This document shows, piece after piece, positions 19,679 to 31,761 of a DNA stretch of 64,000 bases (the stretch's first letter is position 1; every line of letters starts with the position of its first letter). A program made the translations under genes and the position numbers. Under the pieces are notes generated by a model. That model was not told the DNA's origin. It worked only from the letters and a program-made list of their open reading frames with translations, and made no database searches. Origin of the DNA: Zanthoxylum bungeanum (lineage: Eukaryota; Streptophyta; Magnoliopsida; Sapindales; Rutaceae); assembly GCA_019454045.1 (NCBI GenBank), contig SKCR01026799.1, positions 20,890-84,889 of the forward strand, given 5' to 3'.

Positions 19679-21711
19679 GTTGGACTTCCGTTTTAAAAAA
19701 CACCCTTAGCCCACTAAAGACACTAGGCCCACACATCACTAAGACACTAGGCCCACACATCACTAAGACACACACCAAGCCCATCTTACCCAAGCCCGAT
19801 CCAAAAAATAATTAATACATGTCACAAATAATAATTAAAATAATTAAAACACATGTCACAAATTAAATTAAATTAAATTGAATTAAATTAAATCCAATTA
19901 ATTCAAAAGCAATTAAATTGAAATCTTAATTAAATTAAATTCACAACTTAAATTAAAACCAATTAAATTAATTAAATTAAATTTAAAATCCAATTACATT
20001 AAATTTCAAAATTAAAATTAATCATTTCCAAAATTTAAAAATCACCTACCAATTTAATATAATTCCCACCAAAAAATTAAATAATTTCTTGTATTAAATA
20101 ATCAAATTAAATATACACTTAAAATACTTGATTTCTTTCCTTGTTTAAAAATCCATGCAAACCTTAGCTTGTCACTGTAAAAAACATCACCAAATCCAAC
20201 CCCTGCTCTCCTCTCAGACGGCCAAAATAAAAACAGAACCCTCTCTCATCTCATTAAAAACGCACTGCAAACCAAAGACCACTCATCAATTCCCGACATC
20301 ATCCTCTATCTTTTCCCCACTCTGAGAACAATAACAGTACCATTTCATTCATGTAAGCCGAGGACAACAAACCCTAGACAACCACCAGCTCTTCCCTAGC
20401 TCTCGGCCACAAACCAGAACAAAAGAGAAAAAAAAAAAATCCTAAAACCCTATTCTCCATCTCTCGGCACCATGCATCTCTCTTCTCTCTCAAACATATA
20501 AACCTTAAGGCTTCATGGCAGCCCCTACACAGCTCTATCTCTCTCGAGCTTTTCATTATTTTTATTGGCAATTAGCATAGCCCCCTCTCTCTTGATAAGT
20601 CACCCTACACGCACCTGCTGACCAAACAAACCTAAGCCACCCTACACGTCCACTGCATCAAAAAACGCAAGAAGCCAAATTCCTCACGCCACAAACCTAA
20701 AACCTTGACCGACAACAAACCAACACATAGCTTCTCAAACCCTTCATCCACAAGTAGCCAATCTCACTTTCAGCATCTGCCCCTTCGCCACTCACTGCTG
20801 CCTTCAACGTAACTAACACGTCCCCACCGATTCAGCAGCCCACAACCTCATAAGCACCGACAGCAAAACAAAGACACCTAAAACGAATCCATACACACTT
20901 GTTCATTGACCACGCACTGCCCAGATAACCCACACGTCCTCAAGCCCCTCCACAGTTCACGCAAGATCACAAAACTGCCTGCTCATTGCTCAGCCCCTTA
21001 AACTGCCGCGTACACCCTCGAAAACTGCCCAAAACAGTCCCCGAAACAGCCCTAAACTGCCGCACAATACCCTCACAAAACAGTCCCCTTTAACCCAAAA
21101 ACAGTCTCAAAAATCTGTCCCGAAACCCTTCCAAAACTGTCCAAAACTGCAGTCCAGAAATTGACCAAAAATACCATAAAAATTGTCCAGAACAGCCCCC
21201 TAAGCCTTCAAAAACACCAAAAACAGTAGCCTAAAACACCAAAAATAGTGACCAAAATACAGCAGCGAAATAGAGTCAAAACAGTAGCTTGAGCGGTGAA
21301 ACAGCGAGGAAAGACGCAAACCAGCAAACCAGAGACACCGAGAGCAATCCGAGAAGTCGAGAGCAATCCAGGGAGATGTGATAATGAACTACACGATGTT
21401 TCTCCAACCCATCATTGTTATTTCTTCCTTCGGTATGCCGAACTAATCTCCTAAAGCAAAGCTATGGGCGAACTTTTGTACCCGATTCTTTTATTTTTTT
21501 ATTTGATTCTTAGATGATTTTATTTATTTAATACAATTGTTATCCTATTCTTCTCTTTATTCTTTAGATTACATTGCAATTTAATCTTTTCTTTAATTTA
21601 GTTATTGCTAAATGTTTTTTTAAGTGAATTAGTTCCATTGTAACCATCTCTCTGAGGAATCGACACCCCAGCTATGCTGCGATAACCGCAAGCTATTTTT
21701 AGGCTTAATCA
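19679..21711 (+). mobile_element. 5' LTR of Athila-like gypsy element (start uncertain)
   Basis: The right end AGGCTTAATCA is followed by a primer binding site, fixing the LTR end at 21711. The left end is placed at TGTTGGACTTCC (19679), where the neighbouring element text stops, but this is tentative. Content: duplicated CACTAGGCCCACACATCACT at 19727-19762, AAATT-rich DNA at 19850-20100, then C-rich DNA with many AAACAGTCCC/AAACTGCC strings at 20980-21260. Only the last 370 bases (from about 21340) match the 3' LTR, and they lack a segment of about 390 bases present there. Confidence 0.6.
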
Positions 21712-21716
21712 AAATT

Positions 21717-21734
21717 TGGCTCCGTTACCGGGGA
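21717..21734 (+). promoter_or_regulatory. Primer binding site, tRNA-Asp-like
   Basis: TGGCTCCGTTACCGGGGA differs at two positions from TGGCGCCGTTGCCGGGGA, the complement of the plant tRNA-Asp 3' end that primes Athila/Tat elements. It lies five bases after the LTR. Confidence 0.8.
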
Positions 21735-21949
21735 GACGGTTACAAGCAAAATGACCAGGTCTACTTAGTCAACAACGAAACGGTAACTTCGTTACACTTA
21801 TTTTATTTTATTTGCTTATTCCGTTTATTTTAAATTTTTTAGTTTCTATTCTTCAATTTATTTTCTGATTATTTTATTTCAATTCTAGTAAATTTTAATT
21901 TTTTGTTATTCTTTTATTTTTTTTTCTAGTATCACTTGTTTTTAATTAC

Positions 21950-23290
21950 ATGCCTAGGCGTATGGATAAATTTGGTAGATTCGTTAGAACTGAGGAATAG
22001 AATTCTGATCAGAGAGTTTATTTGACAATCTCTTTGCCACACCCTCCACATCTAGTACACACACCATGAGTGAATACGAGAGACCACCTAGGAGGACTCT
22101 TGAATAGTACCTCCACCCAACTCGCACAGCTACACCTTCGTGCATCATGTTTCTTCCACATGCACCACCCCGTAGATTTTAAACCTGGGATGATACAATA
22201 TCTCCGAACCTTCCATAGTTTGGAGAACGAGAATCCCTATGTGCACATTAGAGAATTTGAAGATGCAGTAATGACTTTCCATGACCGGTTTGGAACCACT
22301 GAGATAATCAGACTTAAGTTCTTCCCCTTTTCCCTTAAGGATAAAACTAAGAGTTGGTTGTACTCTTTAAGACCTCGGTCAATAGGAGCGTGGGGCGAGA
22401 TGACCCAGTCATTCTTCGACAAATACCTCCCACACCATAAGATGGATGCCCTAAAAAAATCTCCACCTTTTCCCAGAGAGACAGTGAGACCCTTTTATCA
22501 AATGTGGGAGAGGTATAAGGAATTGTTAGATAGTTGCCCTCAACATGGATTTGAGAGTTGGCGTTTATTCAGTTATTTCTATGATGGATTGACACCTAGG
22601 GATCGCCAATTCGTTGAGACAATGTGCAATGGTGAGTTTATCTGAAATGACTCTAATGAGGTGCTCGAGTATTTAGATGACCTAACTAAGAAGTCTCATA
22701 CCTGGACTGGACCAAATTCCATGGATAGCACTGATGGGACACACCCTACCCCTCCTATTAGAAGCGTACACCAATTGAGAGAAGATGATAGTCTTAAGGT
22801 AAAAGTTGAACTATTAACTAGACATGTGAGAGCATTACTAGCCAAAGATAGCAAGTCTATGCAAACAGTAGCCCACCTAGAACCTTAAGAGGTATGTGTT
22901 GTGTGTGGCAGGACCGACCATTTGACACAAGTGTTCCCTACAACTAGAGAAACATATGAGGACTAATGCAATGCATTGGTTGGAGGAATCATCCCAACTT
23001 TAGTTGGAAACAAGAGTCTCATCAGCCGAGACAGACATCCCAACCTAGAGGTTATAGTACTCCCCAATATTCCACACATGTCGTCCCTAGGAACTCCTTA
23101 GAGGATACTATACAAGCATTCGTGGAAGCTCAGAAAGTGAAAATGAAGGCCCATAAAGCATTTGTGGAGAGCCAAAGTAAAACCAATCAGAGGTTTGAGT
23201 CATTGATAGCTCAGATAGCGGAAGATAATAAGAAGATAAAAAGCCAAATCTCTAAGTTGAATAATGTTCTGAGTGTGAATGAACAATGAA
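21950..23290 (+). pseudogene. Athila-like gag, broken
   Basis: ATG at 21950 opens MPRRMDKFGRFVRTEE, like known Athila gag starts, then a TAG. The retrotransposon gag domain follows in another frame (about 22130-22645): YLRTFHSLENENPYVHIREF, LKFFPFSLKDKTKSWLYSLR, WGEMTQSFFDKYLP. After a stop near 22643 the frame continues (22661-22888) to a zinc knuckle CVVCGRTDHLTQVF, where the last Cys of CX2CX4HX4C is lost. A Gln/Lys-rich C-terminal part with a coiled-coil look follows (22966-23289). Gag packages the element RNA in virus-like particles. Confidence 0.8.
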
Positions 23291-23712
23291 AATTCCCTTC
23301 CCAAGATCAACCTAATCCTTAGGGGCAACACATGGCACATGCTAATCATGGAGGAGCAAATGTAAAGGGTGTCAATGCCATAACTACTGGGAGTGGTAAA
23401 GAGATAGGAGAACATGACACCTCTAACATTGCAGGTGCAACCAAGGATAATAGTGTAGATACTCCTCAGGCAGATATAGAGCCACATTTCTCAGTTAGAA
23501 TACCCTTTCCTCAAACCCTTAGGCCCACCACCAGAGCTGCAGACCCAAACGGTGAGATCTTAGAACACCTTAGGCAAGTAAATAACAGCATGCCCTTGTT
23601 ACATGTAATCAAATAGGTTCCCGCATACGCTAAGGTTTTAAAGGATCTATGCACCATGAAGAGGAAGCATCATGTGAAGAAAACTGTATTCCTGACAGAA
23701 TAAGCCAATACA

Positions 23713-24342
23713 GTGATTGAACAAAAGTCCCTACCAAAATATAAAGACCCGGGGTGTCCCACTATCATTTGCCACATTGGTACATGTGAGTTTGGTCAGA
23801 CATTACTAGACTTAGGCGCGAGTGTGAATCTCATGCCATATTCCATATATACGTACTTGGGTCTTGGAGAAATCAAGCCTACATCAGTAGTCTTGCAGTT
23901 AGCGGATCGTTTTGTTAGAACCCCACGAGGGGTAGTCGAGGACGTCTTACTCCAAATCGACAAATTCTACTATCCTATTGACTTTCTAATCTTGGACACT
24001 CAGTCTATAGTTAAAACCGAATCCAAAATTCCTATTATCCTAGGTAGACCTTTCCTCGCTACAGCAAATGCTCTTATCAACTGTAGGAATGATCTCATGG
24101 AATTGTCATTCGGAAACATGACGCTGGAAGTAAACATTTTTCACGTCAGGAAACAGCCACAAGATAACGATGAATGTCATCAGACATTCCTGATAGACAC
24201 ATTTGTGCCTGAAATGGCCTCCATTCCACATGATTCTGACTCTCCTAATCATCTTCTTCCAAATTCAAACATCTTAGACACTCTTGAATCAACCAACCCT
24301 CCGAACATCGCTACCGGCTACTCTGTTTGGAAAAAAACATAG
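23713..24342 (+). pseudogene. Athila-like aspartic protease region
   Basis: The frame contains TLLDLGASVNLMPYSIY, the DLGAS form of the retroviral-type protease active site typical of Athila elements, then PTSVVLQLADRFVRTPRGVV, FYYPIDFLILDT and IPIILGRPFLATANALI. The protease would cut the Gag-Pol precursor. This 209-codon stretch is open but is separated by stops from gag upstream and RT downstream. Confidence 0.8.
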
Positions 24343-24604
24343 AATAAAAGTATGGCAGCCACAATTTGAGGCTATGCTAGAGAAAATGGAGAAACCAAAA
24401 CCTCCTTCGGTCGAAACACCAAAAGTTTAACTAAAGCCATTACCAGAAAGACTTCAATATGCGTTTATTAGATCAAAAGATATTTTTCCTGTTATCATTT
24501 CTTCGGAGCTTAGTGCGTCACAAAGTAAGAGATTACATGAGATGTTAAGTGAGCATAAATCTGCATTTGCCTGGACCATATGAGACATTAAAGGTATTAG
24601 CCCC

Positions 24605-25045
24605 TTGCTTTGTTCCCACAGAATTTACATAGAAGATGGAGCTATTCCTCGTAGAGACCCTCAACGTAGACTTAACCCCATTATGAAAGAAGTGGTGAGA
24701 AATGAAGTGATAAAGTTATTAGATGCAGGTATTATATACCCAATCGCTGATAGTAAATGGGTTAGTCCTACACAGGTTGTCCCTAAAAGTCGGGAGTTAT
24801 TGTAGTGAAGAATGAGGCAGGAGAACTGGTTCCTACCAAGGTAGTCACATATTGGCATATGTGCATCGATTACCGAAAGTTAAATGCTGCTACCCAAAAA
24901 GATCACTTCCCACTTCCCTTTATCGACCAGATTCTTGAGCGGGTAGCTGGTCACCCATTTTACTGTTTACTAGATGGGTATTCTGGATATTACCAAATTG
25001 ATATCTCCTTGGAATATCATGAGAAAACCACATTCACCTGCCTGT
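24605..25045 (+). pseudogene. Reverse transcriptase, N-terminal part only
   Basis: RT text is spread over two frames: RRLNPIMKEVVRNEVIKLLD, AGIIYPIADSKWVSPTQVV, then CIDYRKLNAATQKDHFPLPF, IDQILERVAGHPFYCLLDGY and SGYYQIDI...EKTTFTC. It stops at about 25045, before the catalytic YxDD motif. RNase H and integrase are missing. What follows is LTR-like sequence, so a deletion removed the rest of pol. Confidence 0.85.
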
Positions 25046-25046
25046 G

Positions 25047-26392
25047 TTGTCAAAACAGACGTGGACAAATTAGAGCATTGCCACGTGAAGAAACAACACA
25101 AAATAAAGAAGAAAATAAAGCATGTGACCAGGAGAGAGAAAGGCAAATTGTGACCATGTGAGAAAGAAACCAAAATTCAGCCACCAATGTTGACCAAGTC
25201 AAAGAGAAAAGAAAGACCAAATTAAAAGAAATTTACGTGGGCCCACCTTTCATTTCTATTTTTGTTACAAAAAGTTGGCGTGAAAGGCAAAAGAAAGAGA
25301 GAGTGACGTGGGATAAGAGAGAGAGAGAAGTGAATGAAAAAGAAAAAAAACAAGAAGCAGCGTGACCAAGGGAAGAGAGAGAGAACCCAGCCGCAACTTT
25401 TGACCACACAAGAAAAAGAGTGCAATTGTTGAATAATAAAAGCATGCACATGTGGCACTATTGAATTAGGTTTCATATTCAATTGTTATTTAAAGACACA
25501 AAGAAGTCTCACAAAAGGGGGCGCATGTATTGAAACAAAGAAGAAAAGCCTACGCACTAATAGATGAGAAAGAAGCCGAGAGCAGTTTGGCCGAAAGTCA
25601 ACAACAAGAAAGAGATATCGAGAACAATCCGAGAAGTCGAGAGCAATCCATGGAGCAGTAATAATGAACTACACGATGTTTCTCCAACCCATCACTGTTA
25701 TTTCTTCATTCGACATGCCGAAATAATCTCCTAAAGCAAAGCTAAGGGCGAACTCTTGTACCCGATTCTTTTATTTTTGTTATTTGATTCTTGGATGATT
25801 TTATTTATTTAATACATTTGTTATCTTATTCTTCTCTTTATTCTTTGATTATTTTAATCTGGAAACTATATTTTATTAATTTACATATAGATTCAGTCAC
25901 GCTTTTTCTATGTGTTGTTGGTGAAGATAGTTGTGATCGGTTAAGGTTGTTTTACGAGTTAATCTTCTTCTGCTATATTGCCCGAGGGTTATATTATCGT
26001 CGTTAGATAGGTTGTAACGGTAACCTTGTGAGTTGTGAACGTAGAGAAGATAAAATAACAATTACCTTAGAACTTTAACTAGTGTAGAATTGAATATCCT
26101 CTAATTGTGGGTTTAGGACGTGAAATTCTCAATTGCGTAATAAAAAAAATCAATAACGGAATATAAGTAATTGGTACAAGTGGGGATCCTGACGCTTTGC
26201 TATTTTTCTCTATTGATAAAATCTTTCAAGTTTTCGTAATCTTTAGTTTACATTACAATTTAATCTTTTCTTTAATTTAGTTATTGCTAAATGTTTTTGT
26301 TTAAGTGAATTAGTTCCGTTGTAACCATCTCTCTGAGAAATCAACACCCTAGCTATACTGCGATAACCGCAAGCTATTTTTGGGAGTAATCA
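25047..26392 (+). mobile_element. 3' LTR of the Athila-like element (start uncertain)
   Basis: The right end GGGAGTAATCA (26392) corresponds to the end of the LTR at 21711. The region from about 25610 (GAGAACAATCCGAGAAGTCG) matches 21340-21711, but includes about 390 extra bases (about 25855-26245) absent from the 5' copy. The part before 25610 (purine-rich, GAGAGAGA strings) has no counterpart in the 5' LTR. The start is tentatively put at TGTTGTCAAAACAG directly after the RT break. Confidence 0.6.
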
Positions 26393-27398
26393 GAAGTGTT
26401 TGGACATCTTTTGCCGGTAGGCTGTAAGCCGTATGAATGCATTCTCTCTGAGCTCGGCAATAGTGTCGAGTGCATTGGACATGAGTTGAATATTTTTATC
26501 CTCATCAATCCATTGGTATCGTGGAGACGACATACCATAGTCGATTGGAATGACTACCTCGGTGCCGAAGGTCAAGGAAAATGGTGTTTCCTCTGTGGAT
26601 GATCTTACAGTTGTTCGATACGACCATAAGACTCCTGAGAGTTCATCAACCCAGGCCCCTTTTACTTTTTCAGCCACTTCTTTAAAGTATTCATGATGGT
26701 CTTATTGGAAGATTCAGCTTGTCCGTTGGTTAGGGGTAGCGTGGGGTAGAGAAGCTAAGCTTGATTCCCTAATTCTTACAGAAGTCTGGGAAACGGTGAC
26801 TGATGAATTGAGACCCGTTATCGGTAACAATCTCTATGGGTAGATCGAAATGACATATGATGTTCTTTCAGACAAAGATTTGCACCTCATTATCCCTTAT
26901 CCTCACGTAGGCCTCTGATTCGATCCATTTCGAGTAATAATCTATTAATGCCAGCATGTAGACTCGTTGTCCCGAGGCGACGGGTAGTTTCCTAACAATG
27001 TCCATTCCCCATTTCATGAATGGCCAATGGACTAAAGAAGGATTGAGTTTCTCATGTGGAAGATAGGAGACGGGGGCGAATCTTTGGCACTTCTCGCATC
27101 TCATAGTGTAATCGGCTACATCGGCTTGCATCGTTGGCCAATAGTACCCAGCTGTTTGGGCTCAACATGCTAGACTTCTCCCCCCAGAATGGTTTCCACA
27201 ATCTCATTTGTGTAGCTCGACTAAGACATACTGCGCTTCTTCGGGAGTTAAGCATTTGAGGTAGGGTCCGGAAAGTGATCTCCTCAGCAGTTGGTTGTCA
27301 TACAGAGTGAACCGTTCAGCTTGTCGTTGGATATTCCGGACGGCTATCTTGTCTGCTGGTAATTCTCTTCCCTCCATGTATTTAACCAAATAGGACAT
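26393..27398 (-). pseudogene. Tat-lineage gypsy integrase, broken and truncated
   Basis: Minus-strand blocks in order: linker plus N-terminal part (27398-27204, MSYLVKYMEGRELPADKIA, TLYDNQLLRRS); zinc-binding and catalytic start (27131-26868, TMRCEKCQRFAP, VHWPFMKWGMDIV, LIDYYSKWIESEA); C-terminal part (26677-26390, VKGAWVDELSGVLWSYRTTV, ETPFSLTFGTEVVIPI). Frames are broken between blocks. The end of integrase is cut off exactly where the neighbouring plus-strand LTR ends at 26392. Confidence 0.85.
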
Positions 27399-27461
27399 CT
27401 AGGAGTTGATTTGTTTGATGTAGGTGAATGTTCCTTCTTCTGTTTTAAGAATGGCTGGCCA

Positions 27462-27847
27462 TTATAGATACGCCACAGGTATGTCTCGAACATTATCCGC
27501 TTGTATAGTGGACACGAGAGTAGCCAAAGCATCCGCGTGAGTGTTCTCAGTCCTAGGAATCTGCGAGATTGTAAATGATTCCAAAGAAGATAGGATTCCC
27601 TTTACCTTTGATAAGTAGGCCACCATTTTAGCTCCTCGAGCTTGGTAAGATCCTCGGAGTTGATTGACAATTAATTGAGAATCAGATGTCGCCTCCACTC
27701 TCTTCGACCCAAATTCTTTAAGTAGTGTTAACCCCACTGTCAACGCTTCGTATTCAACCTTATTGTTGGTAGTTTGGAAGCCGTACTTAAATACTTATTG
27801 TATAACGTCGCATGAGGGAGAGGTGATTACAACTCCTAATCGGGAGC
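27462..27847 (-). pseudogene. Second (archaeal-type) RNase H of the Tat element
   Basis: The frame has VGLTLLKEFGSKRVEATSDS, QLIVNQLRGSYQARGAKMV and RTENTHADALATL, with the conserved Asp residues of an archaeal-type RNase H. This extra domain between the first RNase H and integrase is the hallmark of the Tat lineage. Its N-terminal strand (WKLTVDGSSTK) lies on the far side of the MITE at 27848-28302, so the domain has been split by that insertion. Confidence 0.8.
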
Positions 27848-28302
27848 TATGCATGGCAACGGGCCGGGCTTATCAAAGCCCGGCCCGAGCCCGGAAAAAA
27901 AAAATTTGGCCCGGGCCCGGAAAAAGCCCGGCCCGGTCGGGCTCGGGCTCAGGCCGGGCTTGGCCCGGGCCCGATTTTTTTATTATAAAAAATTAAAAAA
28001 ATAAAAATTTATTATATAAATATATATATTTTATAAATAAAAATATTTGTTTATTTATTTTAAGCCCGGACCCGATTTTTTTATTATAAAAAATTATAAA
28101 TATAAGAAATTTATTATATAAATATATATATTTTATATTTAAAAAATGTTTATTTTTTTATTTAAGCCCGGGCCGGGCCGGGCCCGGGCTAAAATGGCCG
28201 AGCCCGGCCCGGGCTCGGTTTTTGGGGCCCGGCCCGGGATTTTCATGTCCCGGGCCGGGCCGAGCCGGGCCGGGCCGGGCCCGGGCTTTTCTGCCATGCA
28301 TA
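27848..28302. mobile_element. GC-rich hAT MITE, 455 bp, perfect 8-bp duplication
   Basis: Ends are TATGCATGGCAACGGGCC and the complement of TATGCATGGCAGAAAAGC, flanked by TCGGGAGC at 27840-27847 and 28303-28310. Subterminal zones are arrays of GGCCCGGGC/GCCCGGCCCGAGC, while the centre is AT-rich (27990-28165) and contains two related AATTTATTATATAAATATATA blocks. It carries no transposase. It lies in the second RNase H of the Tat element and is therefore younger. A second copy begins at 63287. Confidence 0.9.
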
Positions 28303-28329
28303 TCGGGAGCCTCATTTGGTGGAAGAACC

Positions 28330-29476
28330 GTCTACGGTAAGTTTCCATACCTCAAATGCGTGGACACACAATACTTCTTTCTCCACCTCGGTTGTAGATT
28401 GGGGCTGAAGTCTGCCACAAAATCCGCGAGAGCTTGGGACTTGATAGCGATTCGCGGTTGATAAGTGATGTCGTATTTCCCAAGTTTAACTGCCCATTTG
28501 GTTAGTCTGCTAGAGAGCTCGAGCTTGTGAAGAATCTCCCTCAAAGGGTAGCTGGAATAAACGATAATCAGATGACCTTGAAAGTAGGGTCAGAGCTTGC
28601 GAGCTGCTTTCACCAATGCAAGAACCAATTTCTCCATTTGAGTGTACCGAGTATCTGGGTCCAGAAGAGCCTTACTCATGTAGTAGACTGAGAGTTGCTA
28701 TCCTCCTTCTTCCCTTATTAAAACTGCGATGACCGCTTGATCCGAGACTCCAAGGTAGATTAATAACCTTTCACCGTCGGTTGGTTTGGACAAGAGGGAA
28801 GGTATGGTCAAGTACTGCTTCAGTCTGTTCAAGGCTTCTTCACAGGCTGGAGTCCACTCAAACTTATTTTCCTTCCGAAGCGTGGAGAAAAACAAGAAGC
28901 TATTGTCGGTGGATTTGAAGATGAATCTGTTGAGAGTAGTGATCCTTCCCGCAAGTCGCATGACTTCTTTGGGGTTTGTTGGGGAATGGATGTTGAGGAT
29001 AAACTTTATCTGCTCCGGGTTGGCTTCAATTCCGCGTCGAGTGACCAGGTAACCAAGAAATTTCTTGGAGGCTACTCCGAAAGCACACTTGGTGGGGTTC
29101 AACTTCATCCCATACTTTCTCATCACGTCGAATGCTTCCTCCAAGTGTTCCAGATGTTGCTTGGCTTGTAGAGATTTTACCAACATATCATCAATGTAGA
29201 CCTCCATGGTTTTCCCAATCTGATGTGAAAACATCTTGTTGACACGCCGTTGGTAGGTAGCACTAGCATTCTTCAGCCCGAATGACATTACTTTATAACA
29301 ATAGATTCATTCGTTAGTGACGAAGACGTCTTCTCCTGATCATCCGGATGCATGAGGATATGGTTGTAACCTGAATACGTGTCAATGAAACTAAGTAGAT
29401 CATGCCCCGCAGTAGCGTCGACCATTGAGTCGATTTGAGGGACTAGGAAGGATTCCTTCTGGCATGCTTTGTTCAA
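28330..29476 (-). pseudogene. Tat-lineage reverse transcriptase and first RNase H, broken
   Basis: RT begins near 29476 with DLNKACQKESFLVPQIDSMV, LSFIDTYSGYNHI. It continues from 29288 with MSFGLKNASATYQRRVNKMF and the catalytic VYIDDMLVKS (YIDD), then KCAFGVASKKFLGYLVTRRG and the connection. RNase H follows (EWTPACEEALNRLKQYL to 28698, then REILHKLELSSRLTKWAVKL to about 28332). A stop near 28697 and frame changes near 29290 show it is inactive. Confidence 0.85.
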
Positions 29477-29906
29477 GTCTGTGAAATCAATGCAGACTCA
29501 CAATTTGGCATTCTTCTTTCGCACCACCACAATGTTATCTAGCCACTCCGGGTACTGTACTTTCCTAACGGCTCCATTCTCTAACAATTTTTGGACTTCT
29601 TCATCGATGACTCGGTTATTTTCTGTGGTGAATTTCCTTCTTTTGTTTGACAGACGGGTAGACTGGATCCACATGTAGCTCGTGTGTCATCAACTATGGG
29701 TCTATTCCTGTCATGTCTCCATGCGACCACGTGAAGAGGTCCTGATGCTTCTTAAAAAAATCCACCAGTTCGGTGTGTAGCACGGGGTCGAGGTCGGCTC
29801 CAACTTGGGTCTTATGGTTTAGGTAGTGAGGGTGAATTTGGACCTCGTCAAGTTCTTCCACCTTCGGAGTATCTTCGTAGACTTGACAAGACCCATCATG
29901 TAATTA

Positions 29907-30300
29907 CTATGCTGTCTGTGGTTTGGGCTTGAGGGTCGTTTGGTAGCAAGCTCTAGAAGCAAGTTGGTCCCCTCTGATTTCATCGACTCCCCACTTTGTA
30001 GGAAACTTCAGCACCTGGTGATATGTGGATGAGACGACCTTCATATCGTGAATCCATGGTCGACCCATTATCAAGTTGTAGGCTAAAGGGCAATCTATGA
30101 CGAGGAACATAGTCATTTTTTTTATTCTTCCCGCGTATACTGGGAGGGAGATTTCTCCCATAATGAATTTTTATTCTCCACTGAAGCTTATCAAACCGTA
30201 GACCGACGATTACTTTCTCCAATCATCCTCCCATGTCGTTTAGGGCAGCCAAAAAGATGACGTTAGCTGATGATCCCGTGTCGACTAGCACTTACTCGAT
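29907..30300 (-). pseudogene. Tat-lineage aspartic protease region, broken
   Basis: Around 30250-30290 the minus strand reads VLVDTGSSANVIFLAALNDM, the protease active-site block, preceded by an in-frame stop. It continues with [29 protein letters not shown] and [20 protein letters not shown], the conserved block that follows protease in Tat elements. Confidence 0.8.
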
Positions 30301-30580
30301 CTTGAAGTTGGCCACCTGTAAGGATATCACCAATGCATCATGGTGGGGGTTCTGAAGACTGGATACCTTGTCGTCCATGAACTCGATCGCTAATCCAGTA
30401 TAGTCTCATGCCACCATCTTTATGTGTCCCGAGGCGGCAGTTGCTACCATTCTGGTTTGTCGTCTCACCGCTGGATAGGAGATCCCACTGACTTCTGATC
30501 CTCCCGAAATAAGTTTGACTATATTGTTGATTGGTAGAGGTGGGGTTGGGGCTTCTCCCTAGTCAGCCTGTTTCTTCCCT

Positions 30581-31761
30581 CTAGGCAAATATGACTTTCC
30601 ACTTTTCAGTGAGTAGGTCTTTCAGGTGCCCCTTGTTTAACAGCTCCAATACCTCCAATCTCAATGCTATGTAATCGTCCGTCGTGTGTTTGTAGTCTCG
30701 GTGGAATTCACACCATCTACTTGTATCTCTCCTTCCGAAGCTCTCCGTGGAGCGTGGAGGCCACTTCACTTCGTTCCCCATTTTCCTAAGAATTGACACG
30801 AGTTCACCTAGTGATATGATGAAGTTGTAGTCTGGGAGCCTATGAGGACCATTAGGGGTCCTCTATCTTCTGTCGTATGGGATTGGTCTGCGGTTGGAAG
30901 CCCTATCGTAGGGACGGTTATCCCTGCATGATGAGTTCTCTGATCGGTCATTTATTGGTCCATCCTACTGAATTATTTCAGTCGTCTGTATGGATATGTC
31001 CTCTTCTCTTGTAGACTGGATGAGCTATCCCTCATTGCATTCCTTTTATCCCCTTCCCATCTGATTTCCGTTTGGGCTATGGCCATTACCTGGTCCATAG
31101 TGTAGCACCGATTTTTCTTTAACTTTTTGTAGAGGCCGCTATCGGCTAACAATCCATTCCGAAACGCTTCCACTGCTGTCGACTAGTGGAGATCTGGGAT
31201 ATCAATCATTTCCTTATTGAAACGTGAAACGTAGCTTCGCAGAGATTCTCCCTTCCGCTGTTGTATTGCAGTGAGGTTTTTTGTGGTCCTCTCGAATTTG
31301 CAAGAACTAGCGAAGTGTTCCACGAACTTGTCTGCCAATTCTTTGTAGGACCCGATTGGATGGTATGGCAAATTGATAAACCACGTGAGGGTTGGACCAG
31401 CCAACGTCTGGCCAAACCCTTTACACATTTCTGGATCCATTTGATGTGAAGATAGGCATGTGGACATCATCTTGTATTTATAGTGGATTATGTGGTTGTC
31501 AGGGTCGGTTGATCCATCGTACAACTTCATCTCAGGTGGGATGAACTTTCGATGGAGTTCCACTGAATTGATCCCCTCGACGAAATGAGTGTCCGTAACG
31601 GTTCCTGCTCTGCTCATTTTCAAAGGTAACTTGGCTCCTGGTAGGCTGGAAAAGATTGCTTCCTTGATTTCCTCAATTTCCTTGCGCATGAATGAAGTTG
31701 TTATTGTCTCGGCAGGTGGTATGAGTAGGTTCCTTGTTGTGATATTTTTATATCGTACCAC
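30581..31761 (-). pseudogene. Tat-lineage gag, broken
   Basis: The main block (31761-31183) holds the gag domain: FIPPEMKLYDGSTDPDNHII, GPTLTWFINLPYHPIGSYKE, FVEHFASSCKFERTTKNLTA, RKGESLRSYVSRFNKEMIDI. It continues after a stop with EAFRNGLLADSGLYKKLKKN (31173-30973) and, in the last block, WCEFHRDYKHTTDDYIALRL (30799-30581), the zinc-knuckle-like region of Tat gag. Confidence 0.85.

Noticed and set aside
27763..28461. Gly/Pro/Ala-rich proteins on both strands
   Set aside because: Translations of the GC-rich MITE ends; similar false frames appear at 63242-63571.
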